Origin: Zygnema cylindricum
Taxonomy: Eukaryota > Streptophyta > Zygnematophyceae > Zygnematales > Zygnemataceae
NCBI GenBank assembly: GCA_037447655.1
Contig: JBBHKE010001618.1
Location: forward strand, 62,001 to 126,000
DNA: 64,000 nt
Reading direction: 5' to 3'
Under the pieces are notes generated by a model, which saw nothing but the letters and a program-made list of their open reading frames with translations, was not told where the DNA came from and did not search any database. A program made the position numbers and the translations under genes. Shown in pieces: positions 32,231-42,179 of the stretch; within the stretch, counting starts at the first letter, position 1, and the number at the start of each line of letters is the position of its first letter.

Positions 32231-32970
32231 TGTTAATTACCTCTTTTAAACAGATATAAAGTGCAATATGTATTTGAACAGTTATAAGCGTCGTCGTTTG
32301 ACGTGAACGCAAATTGTACGGCCAACGCAATGAAAATTTTGCGAGCCATTTGAATCGCACACACGAATATTGAAGCAACATGTGATCGAACGATCGCCGT
32401 GTGAGCCGGCCGCTCGGAATGGTCTTTTTAGGTGGCATGCGTAAAAACTCCCTTAAAATGACACGTGGCGGTTCCTCAAAGGTATGTGGAAAAAGACGCG
32501 ACAAGTCCATGGCGACAGACATACAAGGTACAACAACCTTAGTGGTGGCGTACAACAACCTTAGTGGTGACGTACAGTAGTCGTACGGTTTTAGTGGCGG
32601 TTTATACATCTTTGTATAATAGTGTCGATATAATTTGTACTCCTTCTATAGTTGAGGATTTAGTAGATAGGTTTTGTGAGTAGGTAGTCTAGGACTTAAA
32701 ATATTTTGAGGCCCTCTCTCCTATAGTGTATTTTTACCAATAGGCCAACTTTGGCCATCAATAAATTATTGCTCACGCAAAAAAATTGAATGATTCTTTT
32801 TCCATCAGACTCAGAGAAGTCTTTTCTTTTCAAGATTGAAGTTGGTCAGAATCTGTGCGTACCACGGTGGCAAGGGATCCTTGGGAATACAGAAGTAGGT
32901 CAAGGCTATCCTAGAGGCTTCTGGTGAGCTGCCTATACTGTGGGCCTATGGAGGTCCTATAATTTTAGAG
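32231..32970 (+). repeat. Copia LTR in opposite orientation, head-to-head
   Basis: Begins TGTTAATTACC directly after the copia I LTR ends ...TTAATTACA, giving a small palindrome. Later sequence (CCATCAATAAATTATTGCTCACG, then AGACTCAGAGAAGTC, CTAGAGGCTTC and TATGGAGGTC) is the plus-orientation equivalent of the copia J LTR 3' half. The end is decayed. No internal region follows, so it is a solo or truncated LTR. Confidence 0.6.
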
Positions 32971-33740
32971 GGCGAAGGGGGGGAGTATAAAGTGAGGGAG
33001 GGGGAATAGGAGAAAGAGGAAAAGGTTGGAAAGATGTGGGAATGTATTAGGAAGTGGAAAAGAGAGGGAGAGATAATGAGAGGTGTGGATGACAACGACA
33101 CACACACACGAGGTAAGACAATGACATGTTGATTATGAGAGAGACGAGGGAGGTGAGGCAAACATAATGAAAGAATTAAAGAGACATCCACGGTTAGTGA
33201 AGAGAGTGGGTCAACAACTTGGGGAGGGAAGGTGGGTGAGAGGGGAAATTTAATACTAAGCAAGATATGGTGTGGGTTAGGGAGGTTAAAGGAGAGAGGG
33301 ACTTAGCCAGTTAGGGAAAAAACAGTGGCGGTAAGTGGCAGAGTATGTAGAAAGTCCCAACTAGTGAGATAAAAGCGAAGAGGAATGGTAAAAACACATA
33401 TTTGTTGAGTATTACCCCGTTTACAAACTTCTCCATTGTCCTTGGAATGGGGTTCTTGTTTCGATGAGCTTGGCAATCGGCGATCATCCAATTGATAACT
33501 TGTATGCGAGCAATCTATTTGGAGACATGTTTTGTTTTTCGGGCTATCGTTGGGATGTTCGTGTGTTATCTACGGTGCATGTCCACATCTCGGATTCTAG
33601 CCTCTTCCACGAGAGGGTCCTCGTTTGATAATTCCCTCTCATCATTTCGTATTTGGGATTTGTTGTGATTTGAAAACTTTAGTACTCAGTAAATGGGTCG
33701 GTGAGAGAGGGATTAGTACTTAGAATATTTTTGGTATACA
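32971..33740. other. Unassigned, purine-rich DNA without a supported gene
   Basis: 32980-33300 is G/A-rich on the plus strand with a short CA run near 33100; it produces a 105-codon Ser/Pro/Leu frame on the minus strand that has no domain and looks compositional. 33300-33740 shows nothing I can identify. Confidence 0.5.
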
Positions 33741-34965
33741 CACTTTAGTACTGACCCCTAATTGTGTTACGGTAGTATAAGGACAAAAGAGTGTATTGTA
33801 CTTCTACAAGGACACGCGTCGACATATGAGGTCTTTGGAGGTATTTTGGAATGGCGCCGACGCTCACATACACGTGTCGTATATCAAACGAGTGGATTCG
33901 CAAAATCGGACGGAAAAAGTTTGGACTGGACATCCGATAAATCTTTTGTACGGATTCAATATGGAACATTGATTCTAATCGTGTTGATGGACGCGATTCA
34001 CGCGGGACCACAACTGCTGAAGCACGCCATACGCACTCAGGTGCTTTGTACCGCACAACAACAATCGGCTGGACTTATGTGAACCATGCTGACTAAGCAT
34101 CGATTGTAAATGGGACCACAAATAATGATTTGGACGCGTGTCGTCCACCGCGAAGATCTACTTTACATCTTACAACGATCTGTGAATTCGGAATTTACTT
34201 GTACGGACGCTTACAGTCGTTTGGACGGATTCGTCAATTGTTGACTAAGGAAGTGGCACAATTTATGTACGGCCCCTGCTTGTAAATATATAAAACATCT
34301 TTAATTTGTATATAGTGAATTAATTTTAGTATTACAAGATTAAATCACGATAAAAGCTACAAAGAGGGTTTTGGGCGTACTTCCGATACAGTAGACGTAC
34401 CGTTGGCGTACAGTGTCTTTATTAGTGTATAGTACTTAGTTACACGTGTAGTTCCTTGATTAGTGTAGGAATCAGTAGATGACTCTGTGAGTATAAATTG
34501 TAGGACTTAGTTTATTTCTAATGATCAGCTGAGTTTATCAAAGTAATGGCACACTGTTTTTCTGCAACTTTGACCTGTCAGAGTGATCACTCTGATTGAT
34601 ATATTGATATGAAACTTTGTGTGGATGTTCTAAGACATAAAAACTATATGTCTCTGTAGTTTCAGTGTGTTCTGATATTTCTTTAGATTTCTATGATAAG
34701 TTTACTTGGTTAGTGTGATAAGTTGTCAACTGTTTTCGGGAAACTCTGCAGCTCATATCTTTTGGATTCCTTTGTGGATCAGGTTGTAACTTATGTATTT
34801 TATAGTGTTGAGTATATACTGCATATTGGTGCAGTTTGAGGTGATTCTGTAAATTGTGGAGCAATCTGTGTTGTCTGAAACAAAGTTGTTTTGGGGTAGT
34901 CTGTTGGTGTCTTCCGTAAGTAATCCATGGTTGAAATAGGCTATGGACAACAGGATTTGGGGATG
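33741..34965 (+). repeat. LTR-like repeat, third family
   Basis: The last 450 bp match the end of 20991-22200 and part of 1-440, ending CATGGTTGAAATAGGCTATGGACAAC. The upstream part (TACGGACG-rich) is less clearly shared. No gene. Family and exact start are unknown. Confidence 0.45.
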
Positions 34966-35849
34966 TCGCTCCTCACGATCTCCTTTTTAACCAGGTATGG
35001 AGGGATATTGGCCTTACCGCTATTTTTCGCAACATAATTAGGAAACATGGTATTTACCCTATGAATCATTTTTTTTTAAAAGAAGCAACCGTTGAATTTT
35101 AGAGCAAAGGTGAAGCAAAGAAAACCAAATATAGCAACCAAAGCAAGTGCAAAAGGTGGGTTGATAGTGATTTCGTTGGATTCGACGTGATATATATATA
35201 CCAAGAAAAGAAGAGGTGAGGGGAAAAAAGGTGGGAAACCCTTTTCAAAGCTTTCGCTGTTCAAAAATAAATAAATCATGTTTTATTCCAAATTTCATAT
35301 TTTAATATTAAAAAAAACGTCTCTGTGAAAGAGGGAACATGCAAAAATTTGCGTGAATTTGGTACGCACGTGGTAGGCGACAAAGAGTTTTGTGAGAGAA
35401 CCATAGAAAGCGCCGCAGGTTTATTGAATGTATGGATCGTTTTTGGATGGGCGTTGTTAGGGACAAACGGTTTCTATTATGTTATCCCCGTTGTTTACAA
35501 CCATACTGTTTATGTGGATGATAAATATGCCATGTGTATGTTTAAGCGACCAATCACATGACGCATTACATAAGTTCGGTGATAATATTTTGCATTCACG
35601 ACCTATTTAGTGTTGACATTAACTCCAATATCTGTTAAATTTTCAAACTTTGTCATCGAGGATCATTCTTTTTGGAGTTAAGTCACATATCATTGTCAAT
35701 TAACTCTTATATAACCATTATTCCGCGATGTTATTAAAGTTAAATGACGTTTTAGTTTGAATTTCCTGTAATGCAAAAGACAAGCGACGACCTTTTTGTG
35801 TTGACAACGTAAATCTTTCTGTAAAACTCCACCCTTTGCAAATATTGTC
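34966..35849. other. Intergenic DNA, nothing identified
   Basis: A/T-rich sequence with a short (TA)n near 35190. A 78-codon frame at 35325-35561 has no recognisable motif and no neighbouring exon signals, so it is not called. Confidence 0.5.
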
Positions 35850-37352
35850 GGGAATTGCTAATCGCAGAGACGATATTTGCTGCGCGCAGATAGTTGTCAG
35901 AAATTGTTTATTTGAAGTACAATTTCCTACAAGCTACGTACCTTTAATTTCAGATCTGACGGTCAATCCGTCGAACAACTTTGACTGGCGGAGTATTGTA
36001 CCGGTGGTTATTAAAGTGTCGCGCTTGCAAACGTCGACCGTCATAAAAAAAAATAAAAATTCACACGGCCGGCGCAGGTTTACTGGAACCAAACTGCGGC
36101 AGCCACATATAAATAAAATGGTTGCGCGCAGGTAGTTTATCACTTCACGTTAGCCGCAAAATTGAAATCAACTCGTTGTCACGTCCACCGTGGACGTGAC
36201 GACGTGTCATTTTAGTTTCATCGATATTTATACGCGGGTAGTCGGGTACACATTTTTATTTTGTACGAAGTTTATTTGGTTTCGTGCGAGTTTACACATG
36301 TTGTACGTCGTCCTTTAATATGTGTCCAAGTTCAATGCATAGTTCAAAAGAAGGTGTTTTTAAAGTAGGCCTTTGGTAGGCGCACAAAACTTGGCACTAA
36401 ACTTGCGTAGAGTAGGCATATTGTATGGGTGTGCGTTGCGGACACTCTTGTACGATCGTACGAATATGACGTATGATCATAGTATAGCACACGCCACCTG
36501 ACGAAATTTTTTAGCGAAATTGACGCTGCGTAGGATGACATTCCGCTGGAAAGAAAACCCGAAAGAAAACCCCGGAAAAAAAAAAAACTCGGGCAGGCAA
36601 CCTGGTTGGTCAATTTGAGGCTTTATTTAGTGTGGCCATCAAAATTGCAGACGCTAATATGACAAATTGTCCTATTGTAATCTGTGTTATGGGCTTTTCA
36701 TGTGATCTTCTTAAGATCAATACTTTGATCAGCGACCGTCCGATCGTCCGAATCAGACGATTGAAATAAAAAACACCTCAAAATTCACAGAAAAATATTT
36801 TTTGTCCGAACATTTTTCAAAATTTAGACATACCGTTTAATTCTCTTCAATCGATGTGCAACTCAACCCTCTTAACCTTTTTTTTTCATTTTTCGACCAA
36901 TACAATACGGGTCTTAAGGGCATATTGTATGTTTTGAATACAATAGGCATACTGTATGGGCCTACTTTCACCTAATTTTAAACTATGGTTCAATGTAACG
37001 GTTCACGAGTTGATTTCATTTTTGCAGTAAACTAGAATACCTGCGCGGAACCATTTTACTTATATGTGGCTGCCGCTGCGTGCATTTTGTTTATATGTGG
37101 TTGCTACAGTTTGGTTACAGTAAGCCTGCGCGGCCGTGTGAATTTTTATTTTTTTTATGACGGATCGACGTTTGCAAGCGCAACACTTTTTTAACCGCCG
37201 GTACAATATTTTGCCAGTCAAAGTTGTTCGACGGATTGACCGTCAGATATGAATTTAAAGGTACGTAGCTTGCATAAAATTGTACTTCAAATGTACAATT
37301 TCTGACAACTATCTGCGCGCAGCAAAAATCGTCTCTGCGATTAGCAATTCCC
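35850..37352. mobile_element. Foldback-type element with long terminal inverted repeats
   Basis: Ends GGGAATTGCTAATCGCAGAG and its complement at 37352; flanks are ATATTGTC and ATATTGTA, an 8-bp duplication with one difference. About 300-bp arms (35850-36140 against 37050-37352) are inverted copies, sharing GACGGTCAATCCGTCGAAC. The centre is occupied by a younger element (36338-36987). No transposase frame. A diverged, incomplete relative lies at 38330-39588. Confidence 0.75.
36338..36987. mobile_element. hAT-like non-autonomous element, 8-bp target duplication
   Basis: 650 bp with ends CATAGTTCAAAAG and (C)TAATTTTAAACTATG, flanked by perfect GTTCAATG at 36330-36337 and 36988-36995. Eight-base duplications with C-A...T-G ends fit the hAT superfamily. 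No transposase is encoded. It sits inside the foldback element. Confidence 0.8.
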
Positions 37353-37599
37353 ATATTGTAATGACAAAAGTTACACGATTCACGGTGTCACGCTAGCAGT
37401 TAACAGCATAACGTTAACACGTAATTGCGCCACAGTACAACGCCACGTGCGAACATCATCATCATGGACGACGTACGAGTTCAGAATTCTATACGTCTAC
37501 CAATTTTATTGTAGAAATTTTTGTCACGTACATGTATTACAGGAATAAACCCAAATAACAGTTATGATTTAATTAGAGTTATATTTCTTTTTGAAAAAA

Positions 37600-38100
37600 T
37601 GAAAATCCCAAATTAGAGTTAATGACACTAATTTTTTTTTACGGTAATAATTTCTCATCGCTAATAGCGATTCACGGTGTAAAATACATTGTGAATCACT
37701 TATAGCGTTAATAATACTATATTCGCGCCCCCAAATTTTGACCCTTGAACCTTAAATAGAATTAGTAACGCTATTTGTAGACGTGGACCATAATCTGCCA
37801 CGTCTCTTGACACTAAATTAAATTAATAAAAATTAATGTTTCTTAACATTAATAATTTCTTTACACTATAAGCTATTCACGGTGAAATATACACAGCGAA
37901 TCGTTATTAGCGTTATGCACTCTATATCGGCGCCCCAAAATTTTGACATTAATACCTTAAATAGATTAAACTACACTATTTAAGGACGTGGACCATAATC
38001 TGCCACGTCTCCGGGACTAAATTAGAATAAATGACGCTAATTTTTTCTTTACATTAATAATCTCTCAACGCTAATAACGATTCGCAGTGTACTGTACCCC
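37600..38100. repeat. Tandem repeat, period about 205 bp
   Basis: Phrases such as TTCACGGTG (37671, 37876) and its variant TTCGCAGTG (38082), and GACGTGGACCATAATCTGCCACGTC (twice), recur at about 205-base spacing: a little over two units. Related wording (CGCTAATAACGATT..GGTGTA) also occurs near 58200 and 62470, so the unit may derive from a dispersed element end. Confidence 0.7.
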
Positions 38101-38329
38101 ACTTTTCGACTGATGAAACTCCACACGCAAATTAAAGGACGACGTGATATTGATAAATTTACTCGCACGAAACGAAATCAACTTCGTACACGATAAAAAA
38201 ACGATCCCCCTTAAAAATATCGATGTAAGTAAGCAAAAAAATGCGCGTCGTCACGCGCGACCAAATCAAACCACACTATTTACGGTCGGGATTCAAATTT
38301 GCGGGTAATTCAAATGCACACATGTGCTC

Positions 38330-39588
38330 TCATATTGGAGCGCCCGTAAAGTGAGAAAGTGTCTGCGCGCAACACTTTTAATTCCATGTGGTTGCTGCAG
38401 TTTTGTTACCCGTAAACCTTGGCCGGCCGTGTGAATCATAGTTCAAAAGTAGGTGACCGTACGCCCATACAATATGCCTATTGTACGCAAAACATACAAT
38501 ATGCCCTTAAGACCCATATTGTATTGGCCGCAAAATGAAATAAAATAGGGACAGAGTTGAGTTGCACATCGATCGATAGAGAATTAAACGACATGTCTAA
38601 ATTTTGAAAAAAAAACTGGACAAAAACAAATATTTCTGTGAGTTTTGAGGGACTTTTTATTTAAACCGTCAGATTTGGACGATCGGACGGTCTCTGATCA
38701 AAGTAGGCGATTTTAAAAAGATCACATGAAAATCCCATAACACAACTTACGAAAGGACAATCTGTCATATTAGCGTCTTCAATTTTGAGGGCCACAATAA
38801 ATAGAGCCTCAAATTGACCAACCAGGCAGTATGGGACGGTAAAAAATAAAAATACCACACTGCCAAAAAAATTACCAAAACCTACGGACTAACCCCGTTG
38901 GCGTTCACACGGTCGAAACGCGGCTGTTAGACGAATGTGTGTGAACGGGATTTTTTACGACATGGTTTTTTTCCCTTTTTAGAACGCACATTCTCATGCG
39001 TCCGCGGTTACTAAAACTAATTTATTGTACTTTTTAACTTAAAAAATGTACATTTATGTACGGTCTGATACTGACCGTACACCACTCTATTTAAAAGACA
39101 CCGTACTTTCATTTTTTACGGTACTTGGAAAGTAGCCCTAATTAGAGTAATAAAAAAAATAGAGCAAACTACGCTATTTGAGAATTTTCCCGGTTTTTTT
39201 TTTCCCGTTTTTTTTTCCCACGGAATGTCATCCTACGCCGTGTCAGTTCGCTAAAAAATTCCGTCCGGCGGCGTGCGCTGTACTTTGATCTTACGTCAAA
39301 TTCGGACGTTCGTACTGGAGTGTGCACGACGCACACACATACAGTATGCCTACTTTGCGAGAATTTTGTGCAAAGTTTTGTGCGCCTACCAAAGGCCTAC
39401 CATAAAAAAGCCTACTTTTGAACTATGGTGTGAATTGCTGTTTTTTTATGACGGTCGACGTTCGCAAACGCGGTACTTTCTAACCGGTTGTTACAATATT
39501 TCGGAAAGTCAAAGTTGTTCGACGGATTGACCGTCAAATCTAAACTCAATTGTACGTACGTTTAAAAATGTACAATTTTTGACAAACT
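38330..39588. mobile_element. Diverged, truncated relative of the foldback element
   Basis: Interrupted by the hAT-like element at 38437-39427. Flanking parts (GGCCGGCCGTGTGAAT before; GACGGTCGACGTTCGCAAACG, then GTTGTTCGACGGATTGACCGTC after) match the right arm of 35850-37352. Its outer tip is missing where the CATAG-ended element at 39597 begins. Confidence 0.6.
38437..39427. mobile_element. hAT-like non-autonomous element, second copy, inverted
   Basis: 991 bp, CATAGTTCAAAAGTAGG to CCTACTTTTGAACTATG, with perfect GTGTGAAT on both sides (38429-38436, 39428-39435). Its content is the 36338-36987 element in inverse orientation plus about 310 extra bases (38860-39170) that recur in the same orientation at 62690-62940. 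Confidence 0.85.
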
Positions 39589-39596
39589 TATGCAAG

Positions 39597-40370
39597 CATA
39601 GAAGTCCCATGCGCATAACACGCACGGATTAAACTAACGATTACTTGCGTAAAGTGCGCATCAAACGATTTAGGAATTTTTAAAATTCGTACCTTATTTT
39701 GACTTTCAGATTTCAAAAAATTAAACTATTCAATACCCTAAAAAACTGAAAAGTTCATCGAACTAACGGCGAGCGGTGGAGTTTACGGCCCCTTTAAAAA
39801 TTTCATCGACCTAGCGGCGAGCAGCGGAATTTACGGCGCGTCAAAAATGTTCATCGAACTAACGGCGAGCGGCGGAATTTACGGCCCCTTTAAAAATTTC
39901 ATCGACCTAGCGGCGAGCGGCGGAATTTACGGCGCGTCAAAAATGTTCATCGAACTAACGGCGAGCGGCGGAATTTACGGCCCCTTTAAAAATTTCATCG
40001 ACCTAGCGGCGAGTGGCGGAATTTACGGCGCGTCAAAAATATTCATCGAACTAACGGCGAGCGGCGGAATTTACGGCCCCTTTAAAAATTTCATCGACCT
40101 AGCGGCGAGCGGCGGAATCTACGGCGCGTCAAAAAAAATCAGCGAACTTCTGTAGCGTCTAGCGGCGAAATTTATGGTTTCCTTTTGAAGACAGAGTGGA
40201 GTACAGAAAAAAATACGCGCGCGCAAATGAAGCAACGTCTCTTTTTTACTTAATGTCCGTACAATTGTCCGTACAATTTGAGACGTACGAATTTTACGAA
40301 ATTTACGAAACTAGCGATGCTACGTAGTTTTCGAAAAAAAGTCCAAATCCGTACGAATTGGACTTCTAGG
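39597..40370. mobile_element. CATAG-ended element F with internal 48-bp tandem repeats
   Basis: Left end CATAGAAGTCCCATGCGCAT, right end ATTGGACTTCTAGG, with perfect 8-bp direct repeats TATGCAAG (39589-39596, 40371-40378). The interior (39750-40135) is a tandem array of alternating 48-bp subunits (96-bp dimers). It happens to be open as a 102-codon repeat peptide (alternating FIELTASGGIYGPFK and FIDLAASGGIYGASK); I doubt it is expressed. Much of F is an inverted relative of 62104-63372. Confidence 0.75.
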
Positions 40371-40378
40371 TATGCAAG

Positions 40379-41880
40379 CATAGTTGTCTTATTCGTACGG
40401 ATTTCGACTTTTTTCCGAAAACTACGTAGTATTCGTTACTTTCATACCGTTCGTTAGATTTCGCTGTACGATGTACGAAAACGTACGGAAACCGTCCCCT
40501 TAACCCTAAAAAATCCTTAAAAAATCCTAAAAACGTACGAAGAACATACGGAATTGTATGTCATTGTACGATATGTGTACCCTAAAAAACCTAGGATTAC
40601 GGATAATGTAAGGCAGTTGTACTGTATTTTACAGGAATGTACGAAATGCACGGGAAGTACCCTAAACACCCTAAAATCCCCCCATCACTAGCCCTAAAAG
40701 TACTGTAATATACGGACGCCGTACGTATGTGTACCAAAAATGTAAGTCCGTATAACTGAAATATACGTAAAAGTACAAAATGTACCCTAAAAGTCTCAAA
40801 ATAATAACCGTCAAAAGTACGAAAACATACGGACACTGTACGTAAATGTACGAATAATAGTTGGCTGTTTAACATAAAAAAAAAGGGGGCTGACTTTATT
40901 AAAAAGCGCGATGGTAAACCATCTAAGTTCATGGGGAACAAAAGAGAAGTAGCACGACAAAAATTGAAAAACTATATGTTGGGGGAAAAAACAAAAACGA
41001 TAAGCAAGGCAAAAGCAACGAAACCACAAAATGACAACTAGTAGACGGAAAACACCCAAAAAAGCAAAAAACAACAAACGAAACACCAAAAGAAAAAGCT
41101 AACACCTAACAACAAAACCCTAACATAACTAAAAATCTATGCAAAGCAACCACGTAAGTCCCCGAACCCCGGAGGAGCACGAGGCGGAAGTTCCGGGACA
41201 CGTCGACGATCCATAGCCGCAATAGACGATCCAAGGAGGATAGAAGCCTGCACTCGCTGAAGGGCCACTGATAAACGTTGACGGTAAAACGAAGTAAGTA
41301 CTGAAACTGAAGGGCTCCCAGGTCCCCGCCGCTCAAACGAACGCCGACCACAAGCACGGAGAAACTCGTCCAAAGCCACACCCAAACAACCAAATATCTC
41401 CACCGCCATCGGAATGAAACCATCCATAGCATCGCGATGGGCATAATCACGCTCCTTCCTCCTAGCCGCGTCGCGTGCGGCCACGCCCACATGTCGAGCT
41501 GCCCGACTAACAACAGTATCAGAAGTAGGGTTTGCCAAAACAACGTCACCGAATGTACGACGCGCACCATCAAGTAATACAATGTCAATCCGACGGGAAG
41601 GAATAATGTGGGAAACTTCCCGACGGACATAATATCCTCCCTCGGAAGCGATATGTGTTTAACATAAATATTTGAGAAAGCACGAGAATGTACCCTACAA
41701 ATCCTCAAACCCCCCTAAAAGTACCGAAATGTACGAAAACAGTACGCAAATGTACTAAAATGTACGGGTACATTGTCAGGTACGCATTTTATAACATTTT
41801 TTTCATCGTTAAATGCGTATCGTGCGTAGTATTCGCTCCTTCGTTTCGTGCGTATTATGCGCACGGGACAACTATATGCT
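40379..41880. mobile_element. CATAG-ended element E1, interrupted by a LINE fragment
   Basis: Starts CATAGTTGTCTTATTCGTACG right after TATGCAAG and ends GCGCACGGGACAACTATA. It is rich in GTAC-containing short palindromes and lacks coding capacity of its own. A 5'-truncated minus-strand LINE occupies 40876-41655. E1 is the inverted counterpart of E2 (41889-45180); the two meet at a long palindrome. Confidence 0.65.
40876..41655 (-). mobile_element. 5'-truncated R2-like LINE copy
   Basis: Nearly identical to 43950-44717 in inverse orientation, covering the last 130-odd codons (PTSDTVVSRAARHVGVAA onward) and the 3' UTR. The 10-bp TGTTTAACAT occurs on both sides (40866-40875, 41656-41665), the target duplication of target-primed reverse transcription. 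On its own strand it ends GTCAGCCCCC followed by nine Ts. Confidence 0.9.
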
Positions 41881-41988
41881 TGCAAGCATAGTTGTCCCGT
41901 GCGCATAATACGCACGAAACGAAGGAGCGAATACTACGCACGATAAGCATTTAACGATGAAAAAAATGTTATAAAATGCGTACCTGAC
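41775..41988. repeat. Near-perfect 214-bp palindrome
   Basis: Arms of about 106 bases read GTCAGGTACGCATTTTATAA... inward and their complement outward, with one mismatch and a 2-base indel. The centre is GCTTGCAAGC. It arises because like ends of E1 and E2 (GTTGTCCCGTGCGCATAAT) face each other. Confidence 0.95.
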
Positions 41989-42179
41989 TATTTACCAGTA
42001 CATATTCGTACATTTACGTACTGTCTTCGTACATTTCAGAACTTTTAGGATTATTAAGGGGGTTTGTGGAATTTTAGGGTGCATTCTCGTGCGTTCTCAT
42101 ATGTTTCTATTAAACAGCTAACTTTTATTCGTACAATTGCGTACAGTGTCCGTATATTTCCATACACTTCTCCACACCT

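Noticed and set aside
32946-33263. 105-codon minus-strand ORF
   Set aside because: Composition effect of a purine-rich tract; no motif, no splice context.
35325-35561. 78-codon ORF
   Set aside because: No recognisable domain, homologue in the window or exon signals.
39750-40135. CRISPR-like array
   Set aside because: Direct tandem repeats without spacers, inside a eukaryotic transposable element.
41106-41708. 200-codon minus-strand ORF, with a parallel 184-codon ORF at 43943-44497
   Set aside because: Both are the same out-of-frame reading of the LINE 3' coding region. The real frame has the zinc cluster and nuclease motif; this one is hydrophobic and featureless.
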